Source: Planoprotostelium fungivorum (Eukaryota; Evosea; Variosea; Cavosteliida; Cavosteliaceae). Taken from it: a DNA stretch of 64,000 nucleotides. Made by a program: the position numbers and the translations under genes. The stretch is taken from assembly GCA_003024175.1 (NCBI GenBank), contig MDYQ01000121.1:124001-188000 (forward strand). The letters run 5' to 3'. Positions within the stretch are counted from its first letter, which is position 1; the number at the start of each line of letters is the position of its first letter. Positions 1 to 12,526 of the stretch are shown in pieces. A model generated the notes under the pieces. The model was given only the letters and a program-made list of their open reading frames with translations, made no database searches and was not told the DNA's origin.

Positions 1-1449
1 GGTTGTTTGATGGTGTAATGAAGTAGTGATCGATGGTGACTCCACCGATGTATGGGACGACGGAGAAAGTGTAGACACGACGTCAACTTCGTTCTTTTAT
101 CTATGACATTCCTTCTCCAAGCCTATAGGTTCAGACCCGAGTATATATCAGGCCTCAAGATGAGACCAAGTATGAGAGAATCACCGTCCAATGCCCGTGG
201 TCAATGCAACAGGTCAGGCAGAGCCGAAGTTCTGTATTTGATAGAAAATGAACCGGAGTCTTTTAGTGTCATCGTCTTTATGGTATCTACATTCAGATTC
301 CTCTCTCCGATCCGTCCTGTTTGAGCGTCCTCCTTGTGCCTCTTCTGTGGGGTTCTTGTATGACCCGTCGCAATTTGGTGGTTTGCTCGAACTCGGCTTC
401 TCTTCTAATGGATATCCTTTCGTCGTCTACCTCATGTTCTCCTCTTCATCTCATCGCATCATCCCGTCGATCATTGCAGTGCGATTGTGGTGTGCCGCTC
501 TCCGTGTCAAATATCGGTAGCGTCTTTCATCCTCTTCGTTAAAGCATGTGGCTTCTCGCCGCTGTGTCTGTTGGATTGTGGCTATCCAGCCCTCTTCCTC
601 GCTCTTCCACTCCTTACGGTGCAAAAGGTCCGTTTTTTTTAATCCTAAACTCTCTCGAAAGGTTGATCGAGTGTCAGATGTAGCAGGTTAATTCCTGGGG
701 GGCGATTTCACAGGTAAGAGGAAATCTTTTCACGAAGCGGTGAGAGGATGCTGAGGAGAGACCGCAGCACTGTACTGGCACTTCCAGGGATGCGGAGTTT
801 GAAGGCGTTGCCCGGTGACACACCGTGGCGCTTCGTGAAGGAGCCACCCCTTTTACTTTACTTTCTATAGAATGTGCTACGTTGGCCAGCTCAGAAGAGA
901 TAGGAAGTGGGCATCGCACTTCCATTGGATATTCCCAACTTCCTGGTTTTCTACCCTCGGTAGCGTCAACGGATGTGTCGCTGGCGTCTCATGGACACGG
1001 TGGAAGGCTGGATGGGGAGATAGAGGATAGAACGTGGGGAGACAAGGGATGGCATCTTGCGTTGTTCTGTTCAGATGAAAGATTCTTCACCGTCTTGACA
1101 TCTCGAATGAAATCAAGATTCTTACGGTGAATACGCCAACAAGTGAACAGATAGACTTAACCTGTTCGTTCAAGTAGAACACTCTAATTGAGTTCATCTA
1201 AATTATTCGATGAAGAAAATACACAAAAAGATGCGACTCCTTGGTGAGCAAGGTTCTTTGTTGAATAACTATCCCTCTGAACAGAAGAAACAAGCTTTGT
1301 TAATAAATGGACGAGAGTTCTTCTAAAATGACGTCAGAGCATGAGCTCGGAAAATCAAGTCACGTGATCTACATCCACGTCATTTCGAGTAATACAGAAT
1401 TTCGTTGGGCATCATCTCTTTACATCAGCCCCCACAACAAACAAACGCC
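1..1449. other. No supported gene; upstream region of Rpn2
   Basis: I find no convincing coding region here. Several open stretches exist on both strands, but none shows a recognisable family, and their composition is like the flanking non-coding DNA. On the minus strand, bases about 1-75 and 330-450 are open and read like protein (for example a run ending in YIGGVTIDHYF at the left edge). A gene continuing off the left edge is therefore possible, but I could not place a start or splice sites for it. The last 100 bases before 1450 presumably hold the Rpn2 promoter and 5' UTR. Confidence 0.4.
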
Positions 1450-4400
1450 ATGAGCTCACTGAATTCTGTAGCTGGATATATCAGTCAGCTGCAGGATGAC
1501 CAACCAGAGATACAAGAGATTGCTCTGCGGAAACTAGACCGAGTGGTCGATAACTTTTGGCACGAGATTTCAACAGATATCACACTCATGTGAGTATAGA
1601 CGATGTACCATATGCGAGCTCATTCGTATCTATAGCGAGGAGTTACACGAGAACCCAAACTTCAAACATAGAGAATTGGCTTCTCTTGTGGCCTCCAAGG
1701 TATGTCTATCGATAGTTCACACCATTATCGATGTCTTGACTATCTTCTCATTTTCAAATCAGGTCTACTATCATCTCGATGATTACCAACAAGCTATGTC
1801 TTACGCTCTTGGAGCAGGAAAGCTGTTCGAGGTGACGGCCTTCCACCACCATCCATCATATCATGACGTCATGTGTAGGTTTCACAAAAGACAGAGTATG
1901 TCAACACATTAGTGGCTCATTTCATAGACGAATACATTCGTCTGCGCACCCAGCAGGTTGAGGCCAAAGATGGCGCCAGCATCAAAATCGACAGCCGCCT
2001 TGAAGATATCGTACTCGGCATGTTCGAGCGCTGTTACCAAGAGGGACAATACAAGCAAGCCTTGGGTGTGGCCGTCGAGATCAGAAGATTAGATCGTATC
2101 GAGGAGGCCATCACAAAGTCGAATGACGTCTTGGAGATGTTATCGTGGGCACAGAAGGTTGGCTCTCAAGTCATTCTCAACCGTGAATTCAGAACAAAGG
2201 TGAACGACACAATCTCATATCTCATTTTCTCACATCACTCTCAGGTCTACCGCCTGTTGATCCAAATCTACGACAGACAGAGCAACCCCGATTACCTTCG
2301 TATCTGCGAGATCCTCGCCTTCTTGGAGGACAGCAAGGCCATCAGCGACATCCTCGATCGCCTCATCCGATCCAATAACAAGGACGATTGGCTATTGGCT
2401 TACCAGATCGGCTTCGACTTGGTCGAGAACGCCGCCCAGCACACCCTCCTGCGGGTCCGTAACCTCCTCACCACCGACCCCGTTCCCGCCAGCCAGGCCG
2501 TTCCCGCCAACTCGGGCGACTCCATGGACATTGACGCGTCATCATCGGCTCCCATCATCACCGAGGCCACGTCGACAAAGGAAGAAGCCACCGACAACAA
2601 CAACAATGCTCCTCCCGTGTCCACCGTAAGTGACCGCAAGCAGAAGCTGGGCTCCATCCTCTCTGGAGAGAAGACGATAGCTCTCTACATGGACTTTTTA
2701 GTCCGAAACAACCACACGGACCTCTTGATCTTGAAGAACATCAAGCAGACCGTGGAGAGCAGGTCCTCCGTTCTACACACGGCCACCATCTTTGCCAATG
2801 CATTCATGCACTGTGGAACCACCATCGATCAGTTTTTGAGAGAGAATTTGGAGTGGTTGTCCAGGGCAACAAACTGGGCCAAGTTTTCTGCGATCGCCGG
2901 GTTAGGTATCATCCACAAGGGACACATGAAGGAAGGTCTCTCACTGTTGGGCCCTTACCTGCCGCAGCAGGGTAACGCAGGATCTGCCTACAGCGAGGGT
3001 GAATATCAATGAGATTCCACGGAAAACTGACGGACATCTCAGGTGGATCTCTCTTCGCCCTCGGTATCATCCACGCCAACCACGTTCCGGATGATGTCTT
3101 GCACGCGTCTGCACGCCCGAACAACAACAACAACATTGTACAGTACATCATCAGAGCTCTACGCAACGCGAGCGGAAACGACATCGTACAGCACGGAGCC
3201 TGCCTCGGCCTCGGTGTCGCCTCCATGGGCATGGAGAACGACGAGGTGACACGTACGAACGCGATTTTAAACCTTAAGCCCTACAGGTCTACGAGGAGGT
3301 CAAGACGGTCTTGTACCTCGATTCTGCGGTGGCAGGAGAGGCTGCCGGTATTGCCATGGGTCTCGTACAGTTGGGATCGGCATCGCAGAAGGCTATCTCA
3401 GAGATGATGGCTTACGCACACGAGACGCAGCACGAGAAGATCATCCGTGGCCTCGCCATTGGACTCGCCGTGACCATGTACGGAAGAGAAGAGGAGGCCG
3501 ACACTCTCATCGAGCAGCTCCTCTTGGATAAGGACCCCATACTGAGGTGAACACTGGTTTTAGGGTTTAGTGGCTGACGGGGGTAGGTACGGTGCCGCCT
3601 ACACGATCGGTCTCGCCTACGCGGGAACTTCAAACAATGCGGCCATCAAGAGACTGCTGCACGTGGCTGTATCTGATGTCAGCGATGACGTGAGAAGGGC
3701 AGCTGTCACTTGTCTCGGATTCCTGTTGTTCCGCAACCCCGAACAGTGCCCCAAGGTGGTGTCGCTTCTGGCGGAGAGCTACAACCCCCACGTGAGGTAC
3801 GGAGCTTGTCTGGCCCTGGGTATCTCCTGCGCGGGAACGGCATTGAAGGATGCCATCGACATCTTGGAGCCTCTCACATCTGATGTGGTCGATTTTGTCA
3901 GACAGGGAGCACTCATCGCTCTGTCCATGATTCTCATTCAAGTGAACAAGCAACAAGAGCCAAAGGTGTGACTCCATCACACGATCATCACGACGCGATC
4001 GTCATCGCATGAACCGAGCTGACGTTCTCAAGGTGGACTATGTACGCAAACTCTTGGACGAGAAGGTCAGTGACAAGCACGAAGACACCATGTGCAAGTT
4101 TGGCGCTATCTTATCCGCCGGAATCATCGACGCCGGTGGCCGCAACATGACGATCTCCCTCCAAACTCGCAGCGGAGAGAAGAACATGAACGCCATCGTA
4201 GGTCTCGCCCTGTTCACTCAGTACTGGTACTGGTACCCGCTCACTTACTTCCTCGGCCTCGCCTTCACACCCACCGCCTTCATCGGCCTGAACAAGGACC
4301 TCAGGATGCCCGTCTATTCGTTCAAGTCGAAGGCTAAGCCGTCTCTGTTTGCTTACCCCCCTCCCACCACGCCACCCACGACCGCTGCTCCTCAGAAGGT

Positions 4401-4908
4401 GATAACGTTGTGAGAGTAGAAGAGTTGAAGAGAGGGCAGGTCAAGCAGGCCGTTCTGTCTGTGACCAACAAGAACGCACAGAGGAAGAAGGATGCCATGG
4501 ACATTGAGAAGCCTGTGGAAGAACCAAAGAAGGAGGAGACGAAGAAGGAAGAAGCGATGGACACCACGGAGAACGCAGAGAAGCCAGAGAAGAAGAAACG
4601 CGAGCCCGAGCCCGATCACGAGGTGACGATCACCTATATAGAGGACGTCCTCTCACTCTCTACAGGTCAAGCAGAACCCCTCGCGTATCACTCTGACGCA
4701 GACCAAGTACATCAGCTTCGACCAGAGCGACAGATACGAGCCCGTCCGCAGAGATGGAGTCGCAGCGGGTATCACCATGCTGAAGGACAACAAGTCGGAG
4801 CAGCCAGAAGAGTTTGTATCACCCGCACCTTCTGCAACGGCCCCAGCGAAGGCAGACGAAGAGCCAGAGCCACCCAAGCCCTTCACTTATGACCCGGCCC
4901 TGAACTGA
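1450..4908 (+). CDS. psmD1: 26S proteasome regulatory subunit Rpn2 (PSMD1)
   Basis: Rpn2 is the largest non-ATPase scaffold of the 19S proteasome base. It holds Rpn10, Rpn13 and the ATPase ring together. I trace 11 exons (1450-1589, 1636-1699, 1763-1831, 1879-2199, 2245-2998, 3043-3245, 3287-3546, 3587-3965, 4033-4398, 4440-4622, 4666-4908) that join in phase to 993 residues, close to the human protein. The central PC-repeat toroid is clear: [47 protein letters not shown]-like and [19 protein letters not shown] follow in the expected order. The C-terminal domain has [13 protein letters not shown] and a Lys/Glu-rich linker, then the conserved end EPEPPKPF. The start is the first ATG, giving [14 protein letters not shown], which fits the family N-terminus. 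The introns are 40-67 bases. The TGA stop lies inside the poly(A) signal. Identity is certain by family comparison. Confidence 0.97.
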
Positions 4909-4913
4909 ATAAA
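4908..4913 (+). terminator. Poly(A) signal overlapping the Rpn2 stop codon
   Basis: AATAAA begins on the last base of the TGA stop codon (4906-4908). If used, it implies a 3' UTR of only about 10-30 bases. The same arrangement recurs in six other genes of this window. Confidence 0.6.
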
Positions 4914-5493
4914 CCATTGATTCAAACAGAAGAGGCGTTTGTCAAAATGTCGTAGAGATGAACTGAGAGGCGAGACTAGATATGGAAGGTGGTCGTGGGG
5001 CATAATATGGGTATATTATCCGCGGGTGAACGTAATCATGGCGATTTTGATACACCTTACGATGAGTCCCAGTCCCATCCGCATCTCAGTGCAAGCTTTG
5101 TGGCCTCTTTAGGATTCTGCTCTGTCCTAGGTCTTCTGTGTGTCGTGCTGAGAAGTCCAGCTCTCATTTCGTGTGTCTGCACGACCGTTCTCACCTAACC
5201 CAAGATCTTTCAAAAACAACAGATGCAGGCGCAACCTCTTCCGGTGTCGGGTTCAAGCCGACGTCAGTTAGATTCTCGATAACGGAATCTTTCTGATGTG
5301 AAGTCGTCGGTGGGGTATGAAATATGTTTTCGTATGGCAGGTCGGCGCTAATCCCTCACAGCTCTCAGCCTCCGCGTTGCTAAGGCGAGTCGAAGAGAGT
5401 ATGTTAAAGTCCTCCTCGTCATCTCACTTTGGGTCATTTGGGTGTTGGGCTCTGACTCTCCCCTGAATCATTCTTCGCCGCTCAGCCAAAGAG
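4909..5493. other. Intergenic region, no gene seen
   Basis: This is the spacer between the Rpn2 stop and the mucin-like gene. A 69-codon open frame at 4989-5198 has no recognisable features. A sequence at 5247-5263 resembles a tRNA T-arm, but no other tRNA arm is present. The right part presumably contains the promoter of the downstream secreted protein. Confidence 0.5.
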
Positions 5494-8400
5494 ATGCGTG
5501 CCTTCTTCTTCCTCCTTTCCTGCCTCTTCTTCTCGCAGTATGCCCTGGCTCAGACCACGGGACTCTCTGGTTTGGGGGGTGTGACTGGAAGTCTGACGGT
5601 GAGCGTCGATCGAACTCGGTGCAGAGCTGATGCGGTGTCAGTTGACAGTCAATGCGACCTCCATCACCTTTCCTGGCACGACCGTTGGAACCAGCTCGCA
5701 AGCCGTCGTATTCAACGTCACCTGCAGCCAAGCTTGTACCGCCTCTTTCTATAACACCCCATCAGGTGCGAGACCTTTTCACCTCGTCATCACCTGATCT
5801 TCAAAGTCTTCCTGCCGCATAATGGAACTCAGTCGATCGCGGCCGGTGGTTCTTGGCTATTCAATGTGACGTTCAATCCCGTTTCTCTTGGTCCGATGGT
5901 GAGCTCCCATTTTTCATCTCGCATTATCTGATACGATGATTACAGACCGGAAACTTAACCATCATCGCTACGTCTACTGCTCTTACCACCTCTTCTCAGA
6001 GCAAAGTGGTGCAGCTGAATGGTACCGGAGTAGCTCCCACGACCTCCAGCGCCTCATCTACGTCACCGTCTACAACTAGCTCTATCGTATCTAGCGTCCC
6101 TCTCTCCACCAGTTCGTCATTTACGACATCCAGTACCACCAATTCACCATTGACATCCAGCACGACTTATACCACATCAAACATAAGCTCTACCGTGGCC
6201 TTCATAACCTCTAGTGCCTCAGCTGTCCCCTCTACATCGAGCATCACAGCTGTCTCTACCACATCGAGCACTACGGCTGTCCCTACCACATCGAGCACCA
6301 CATCGAGCGTCACAGGTGGTCCCATCACATCGAGTACCACAGCTCTTGCTACCACATCGAGTACCGTAGCTGTTCCCAGCACATCGGGCATCACAGCTGT
6401 TCCTACCACATCGAGCACCACTGCTGTCGCTAGCGCTTCGAGCACCACATCTAGCACCACATCTGGTCTAAGCGCACCGAGCGCCACAAATGTCCCTACC
6501 ACATCGAGTACCACATCGAGCACCGCAGCTGTTCCTACCACATCGGGTGCCACAGCTGGTTCCACCACATCAAACAGCACAGCTGTTACCACCACATCTA
6601 GCACCACGTCTAGCACCATGTCGAGCACTAATGCTCTCACTACATCGAGTACCACCAGTTTTCCTACCACCTCTAGCACTGTCAGTTCCACTGTGTACCC
6701 CTCGAGCACTGCTGATGCTCCCATCACAACGAGCACTATCGCGGTCCCTTCCACATACAGCACCAGCTCTAGCTCTACCGCGACTTCTACTCCCTCGAGC
6801 TCTTCTGATGCCCCCACCACATCGAGCACTACAGCTATTCCTACTACCTCGAGCACGTCTAGTTCCACCGTAGCTGCTACATCCAGTTCTACCGCAGTTC
6901 TCACGGCGTCCAGTTCTTCTGACGCTCCCATCACCTCCAGTACAAGCTCTATAGTGGCTCCCACAAGCTCTAGTATCAGTTCTAGCTCTACTTCGACTTC
7001 CTTTAGTTCAAGTACCTCTGATGCTCCCACCACCTCCAGTACTAGCTCTACAGCCCCATCTACTATCTCGAGTAACAGTACTACTGCTGCGACTTCCTCA
7101 AGTAGCTCCACTGCAGCCCCATCGACATCGAGCAGCAGTACCGCCACTGCATCTAGTACTAGCTCTACTACCACATTCGTCATCGCAAGCACTTCTGATA
7201 CTGTTACCACATCGAGCACCAGTAGCTCAACCGTGGTTCCTTCCACTTCGAGCAGCTCTTCGTCTACCTTTGTGGGTGTCACTTCGTCCACGCCCTCTAC
7301 TCAGACATCAACCACTTCCTCTGGGCAACTGACGTCGTCGAGCGATGCATCGACATCTTCCTCCACCACCACCACATCGGTTTCATCATCGATTGATTCG
7401 ACCACATCCCTCACTTCGTCGATATCTCATGACACTTCCTTCACATCGTCAACTGTGGCTCCCGAATCATCGACGTTAGATCTCGAGACGTCGTCCACAT
7501 CGTCGACTTCCTCAACGGATCAGATTACCTCGTCCACATCATCAAATGATCCGAGCACATCATCCGTTTCTTCATCTTGGACTGAGCCGATCACATCTTC
7601 CACGTCATCAACGGAGCAGACCTCATCAACTATCGAGCAGTCCTATCCATCGACAGATCAGACCACATCATCGATCGTAGATGCTACCTCCTCCACATCG
7701 TCTTCCTCCTTGACTGAGGCCACATCACCTACATCCACCGTAGAAACCACATCCACATCGTCCACTGAAGATACCTCATCCATATCGTCCACCGTGGAGA
7801 CCACATCCACATCGTTCACTGAGGAGACCACATCCACATCGTCCACTGAAGAGACCACATCCACATCGTCCACCGTGGAGACCACATCCACATCGTCCAC
7901 CGTGGAGACCACATCCACATCGTCCACCGTGGAGACCACATCCACATCGTCCACTGAAGAGACCTCATCCACATCGTCTACTGCGGAAACCTCATCCACC
8001 GTAGAAATCATATCATCTGCATCATCCACTGTAGAGACTACATCATCGCCTGCTGTAGATTCCACATCATCGACCACCTCCACCAGCCAGGATCCAACTA
8101 CATCATCTGTGCAGCCCACATCCTCTTCAACTTCAGTGATCTCGTCATCTTCCATAGCAATCAGCACATCCTCTGCACCAGCTATTACATCATCCGTGCC
8201 CCTCACTACGTCGGCCGCACCCATCACCACATCTTCTGCGTCTGTGATCCAATCATCTACGATCGCCATCACATCATCGACCGTGTCTACCCCTTCTACC
8301 TTCTCCATCTCCAGCCCCAAGACGTCGTCCGTCTCTGCTTCGGACAAGGTCTCCACGTCATCATCTTCCTCCACACAAGAGACAGCCTCCTCCACAGATG

Positions 8401-8876
8401 CCACAACGACCAATCCATTGTCCTCCCAAGACACGATCGTGATCTTCCAGTTCACTTCGTCTCAGGCACCCGACGTCCCTCAGCTGACTATCGTCTTCGC
8501 TTTGAAGTTGGGGATCCCCGCCAGCCGCATCACAGTGATCATCACGAGAGTGCAGAAGAGAGACGACAAGTACGCTGCTCAGGTCATTATTCTGAACGGC
8601 CAAGTCGATGGATCTGGTCAGACCTTGACTGCTGACCTGAACGATCCCACCTCGACGATTCTGCAGCAGAGTGGAGTGGTGTTGGTACAAGGATCAGTGG
8701 TCTCTGGACCGGCAGACTCTTTCTACAGCTCGACAACTTCTTCCGTGGTACAAGAGACGACATCAACCAACAGTAAAGGCACTTCCGCTTCTCAACTGAA
8801 CGGTGGTGCATCTTCACGGTCTAGTAGCATCCTTTTGGCTGCCATCGTGGCTACGATCCTTTTGGTCTCAATGTAA
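5494..8876 (+). CDS. GPI-anchored mucin-like surface protein with N-terminal ASH/choice-of-anchor-D-type domain
   Basis: This is a large secreted cell-surface protein of about 1,083 residues in four exons (5494-5598, 5642-5765, 5807-5898, 5946-8876). Residues 1-19 form a signal peptide (MRAFFFLLSCLFFSQYALAQ). Residues about 35-125 form one Ig-like beta domain with the FPGTTVGTSSQ ... FNVTFNPVSLG ... LNGTG pattern of ASH / choice-of-anchor-D modules. A Ser/Thr-rich stalk of roughly 780 residues follows, probably heavily O-glycosylated, with nine 27-base repeats near its end. Then comes a globular segment of about 100 residues (VIFQFTSSQ ... LGIPASRITV ... QVIILNG), weakly reminiscent of SEA-like segments in protist surface proteins. 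The C-terminus is a hydrophobic tail (SILLAAIVATILLVSM) with no charged residues after it, typical of a GPI attachment signal. Its molecular role is unknown; adhesion or coat protection is inference. The antisense strand of the stalk is open only because of the biased codons. Confidence 0.88.
7746..7988 (+). repeat. Coding minisatellite, nine 27-bp units
   Basis: Nine tandem 27-base units begin at 7746, 7773, 7800, 7827, 7854, 7881, 7908, 7935 and 7962. Each encodes nine residues of the TSTSSTVET / TSTSSTEET type. The three units starting at 7854, 7881 and 7908 are almost identical at the DNA level, which suggests recent unequal exchange and probable length variation between strains. The repeat keeps the reading frame of the mucin stalk. 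Confidence 0.9.
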
Positions 8877-8983
8877 AAGGAATGAAATATATAGAATGAG
8901 GATGTCTTCTTGAACTGTGTAGCCTTCTGTTCGATCTGTCTCAAGATGACAGAGATCGCATTGTGCAAGTTAGGATGTGGAGT

Positions 8984-9467
8984 CTATTTTAATTGCTCAA
9001 TTTTGAGCCAGATGTGTGGTCCTCTCCTCTTCAGTGACAACAGTTCTCTCGTGACTGGATCCGTCAAGGTAATCAGTTTGCCCTCAAATTTAGAGTACTC
9101 TGTTCCTCGCAGTTTGTGATCGATTTCCGTCTCGACCTGCAGAGAGTAAATCTTCGCATTCGTATCATCACGGAGAAACCGAAACATCACCTTATCACTG
9201 TTAGGCAGAGGTTTGAAACGGATCAAGTGTTGATCGAACAATGACACGAGGTCCAATCGTAGGAGGAGTCCATTCGACACTAGGTAACTCCCTTGAAGTG
9301 AGGTCGGTTGAATATGGGTGACTCCACACGCCTCCATCACATCATATTCTTTCGATTGTTGGCAGTGATATACAACATCATTCACCTGTGAGAATACATT
9401 TTTTATACCGATCTATCACACTGGTTTGAAATTGCGTCAGCTTTGCATTCTTCTCTTGTGTCATCAT
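8984..9467 (-). CDS. Unknown small protein, two exons
   Basis: I do not recognise this protein. The long exon (8984-9385) encodes about 133 residues in a non-repetitive, well-mixed composition (SYLVSNGLLLRLDLVSLFDQ, FRFLRDDTNAKIYSLQVETE). It begins directly after a good acceptor (ctcacag), not at an ATG. The best upstream exon is 9420-9467, starting MMTQEKNAKLTQFQTS and ending before GTGATA. It joins in phase 0 across a 34-base intron and gives about 149 residues. There is no signal peptide or membrane segment. The helix-then-beta layout could fit a small RWD-like or adaptor protein, but that is only a guess. It lies between and opposite to the two surface-protein genes. Confidence 0.6.
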
Positions 9468-10116
9468 TGGCTGTTTCGACAGTAATAACGATTGCTTCCA
9501 TCAGTTGATTAAAACAATTTATTCGTAAGATATCGCACATCATGTGATCTCATTTCACCCTCGTTCTCACGTGGCGTCGATATCTTCCGAGTCTATCTAT
9601 ACTCTATCATCTGATATTAAAAATAGTATGTCCTTGATTGTCCTCTCGCGGTCTTCTGGTCCTGTTTTCATCACATGCAGTAGAACCTAGAACTCGAGCT
9701 CCGCTAAAATATCTACCAGGAGAGCCGGTTTCGTGAAATCTCCGCGAGCAGAGAATGTCTTGCGGAACGCATGTGTCCTGGCATCTGCCCTCATCACATG
9801 CGATGCAGCCACACGGAGGCCAGTGAGAGACGTGACGTCCGCCTTTTCAGTGTCCGCCCCGGCGTATAGTGGTAGCTTTTTGACAGGTTACTGGGTTAAC
9901 CGCAACACCACGCGATGGTTCTCGGCCTATTTTGCGCTTCCCGAGCAAAACCGTACACAGGATAAGGTGGAAATTTGCACTGAATCTAGGAGTGGTTCTT
10001 ACCAAGGGGGTACCGGAAAATAAGGCTTGGCTGTTTGGACCTTCATTCCTCTCGGCGAGCTCATCCTGCAACCACAGAAGTCTACCACCACAACGAACAC
10101 CACGAATCACACCACG
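9468..10116. other. Intergenic region upstream of the glycosidase gene
   Basis: This is the divergent spacer between the unknown minus-strand gene and the glycosidase. A 96-codon open frame at 9733-10023 has no family features, and I treat it as chance. The 50 bases before 10117 are rich in CCACCACAACGAACACC-type sequence, which looks like a 5' UTR. Confidence 0.5.
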
Positions 10117-12526
10117 ATGAAGTTCCTCTTAACGCTGAGCCTCCTCATGTTCGGAGCTTTGGCTCAGGACGTTCAAATCAAGAACTTGAGACTGTTTTAC
10201 GGGAATGAAGAGTACTTTATCAAGGGAATGGCTTATTCTCCTTCACCTCTGGCGAAGACATACGAGGGACAGAACGAAGGGTCCGGTCTCTGCACTCCCC
10301 GTCCCACATACGCCATCGGATCGCACACCGTCGTGAGTTCATTTGGCACTGTGATGTGATGGAAGGCTGACGGATCACAGGTCCAATCCACATCTTCATG
10401 CAACACCGAAGACTACTTCGACGGATCGATCTATACTCCAGGCCCATCTACTGGCTTCTGGAATGCCGTGTGGGAGAGAGACTTTCCTCTTATCCAGAAC
10501 ATGGTTCGTCCTCTCGAATGCATTCCGTTCTCACATCACATCAGGGAGTCAACACCATCCGCATCTACCATGCACACCCCATCACTCAAGCGGCCATAGA
10601 CAACAACGCTGCTTACACCGACAAGACCGTCAAAGGAACCAGTCACACTGCCTTCTTAGATCTCGCCAGTCAACACAACCTCAAGGTCGTCTTTCCTCTC
10701 TACGCGGAGTCGGCCGCTTTGGATACCGTCGATGCATCATTCATCCAAGAGTACATCCGTAACATCATCGACGAAGTGGGCAACCACCCAGCCCTCCTCC
10801 TCTACACATTCGGAAATGAATTGCAGTTCTCATCGAGAGATCAAGCCTACATCGACAAGATCAACAGTTTCATCGATTACGCCAGATCCTACCAGAACAC
10901 GAAGTGGAACCGAAAGGTGCGTATCCTCTCACTCTCATCTCTCCATCTTCTGATCACCTACATCAGATCCCATTCACCGTCGCCCTCATCGACATCCCCA
11001 ATTGGTACTCTACTCTCGTCAACGGCCTCCACCACGACATCGTCACGACGAACGCCGGCTATCGCGGTTTCGATTTCACCGACTTGTGGTCCAGCCACCT
11101 CTACGGCCTCTCATGCGACACCGGCATCCCAACTCTCATCGGTGAGATGGGCATCCACCAAGACACGCCTCAATTCGACACCCCCGATTGGTTTCCTAAA
11201 ATGTGGGGAGACATCATCGCGCACAAGACGTACGGCGCCATCGGTGGATTCTACTTCTCATGGGTGGAGGAGCACTGGAAGGGTGTCGTCAAGGGAGCCG
11301 ATTGGACGAAGCAGCCTGACGTGTACATGGGAGCGTACGTACAGAACGTCGGAAGCGGTGGTTACGCTCCAGACAACGTCACGCCCAAATCTGGTGGAGC
11401 TTACGATGCGAATTCTGCCGCCACCGGTTTCAAATCGAACCCCTTCACCAAGGACAGCCAGCAGACTCTCGCGAACGCACAGGCCAACTACTGCGACGGA
11501 ACCTTCCAAGCTGCACCCGTCAAGGTCTTACCCCCTCCTCCCTTCACCCCGGACCCTACCACGGTAACGGTGTTACCCGCGGCAGCTGCCATCTACACCT
11601 TCGATTCCATAAGTAATGAACGTATCTGGGATCTCACCGGTAACGGCAACGACATGGTCTTGTACGGCAGTCCCAATTTGTCTCCCGGTCTCAACGGCAG
11701 CCAGGCCATCAACTTGAACGGTCAGCAGACCGCACAACTGTCCAACCTCAACCGGCTGTCCGGCAGATTCTCCGCTTCCGTCTTCCTCTACTTGTCCCAA
11801 TTGGTCGACACGGAGACGAAGATCTTGTCTTCCAAGAAGAATTGGGACGACGCGACTGGATTCGAATTGACTCTCAACTCCCTTCAGAAGACCATCAACT
11901 TTGTCGGCAGTGGGGGCAGCGTCGCTCAATATACAAACTTGAAGAACATCTCCGCCGGTAAATGGTTCCACGTTGGATTCACGCACGACAACGGGGCCGT
12001 CAATCTATACGTCGAGGGAGTACAAGTTGCGGCACAGAGTGGAGTCACTCCGGTACAAGCCACCACCAATGGACTCTTCCTCGGCTCGGAGGCGGACAAG
12101 GTGGCCTTCTTGACCGGCGCCATCGAAAACCTCCTCTTCTTCAACGACATCGTGGGAGGAGATCACATGATCGAGTTTGGAAAGGGAGCCCTGCCACCTC
12201 ACCTCGACGTCATCACATCGAGCACGATATCAAGCACCTCCAGCACGACCTCTACCATCAACACGGACACCTCTACTTCCGCCTCCACCGCTGATCCGGT
12301 CGCCACCGGCAATGCTGTCTCGAGGACCAGCAACGCAGACGCGTCGACGACAAGTTCTACACGGGGCAACGGTCAGACGACCACCAGCAGTTCTACCGTG
12401 GTCTCTCCATCGAGTGAAGGCAGCGCGGATGCCGGGGGAGATAGTGCTACGAGAGCTGACACGTCCTCTGCTTCCGTGATGACGGCTTGTATCTTCACCT
12501 CCGCCATTGTGGCCGTTTTGCTGTAA
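10117..12526 (+). CDS. GPI-anchored clan GH-A glycosidase or glucanosyltransferase with a LamG-type domain
   Basis: This is a secreted wall- or glycan-modifying enzyme of 756 residues in four exons (10117-10332, 10381-10503, 10545-10916, 10967-12526). A signal peptide (MKFLLTLSLLMFGALAQ) is followed by a TIM-barrel catalytic domain at about residues 20-340. Clan GH-A landmarks are visible: GVNTIRIY, then TFGNELQ (acid/base Glu after Asn), then LIGEMGIHQD (probable nucleophile Glu) and FSWVEEHW. The pattern is nearest to GH72 beta-1,3-glucanosyltransferases, though GH5 or GH2 relatives are possible. A jelly-roll LamG/concanavalin-like domain follows (AAIYTFDSISNERIWDLTG ... KWFHVGFTHDNGAVNLYVEG ... 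LFLGSE). A Ser/Thr-rich stalk leads to a hydrophobic tail (VMTACIFTSAIVAVLL) typical of GPI anchoring. The architecture implies action on extracellular beta-glucan at the cell or cyst surface, which is inference. Confidence 0.85.

Noticed and set aside
4410-4665. Possible second gene in the Lys/Glu-rich region of Rpn2
   Set aside because: The region is the known charged linker of Rpn2, and the flanking exons join in phase.
5247-5263. T-arm-like stem-loop (GTCGG, GTTCAAG, CCGAC)
   Set aside because: No acceptor stem, D-arm or anticodon arm can be built around it on either strand, so it is not a tRNA.
6167-7291. A 374-codon open frame antisense to the mucin stalk (and a second at 7658-8455)
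   Set aside because: It mirrors the Ser/Thr codon bias of the sense strand (repeated Val, Leu, Glu and Asp). It has no domain or intron signals and lies inside a well-supported gene.
7746-7988. Regular direct repeats that might suggest a CRISPR-like array
   Set aside because: The units are directly tandem without spacers, keep the reading frame and encode a Ser/Thr stalk in a eukaryotic gene.
9733-10023. A 96-codon open frame upstream of the glycosidase
   Set aside because: It shows no family pattern and overlaps the expected promoter and 5' UTR.
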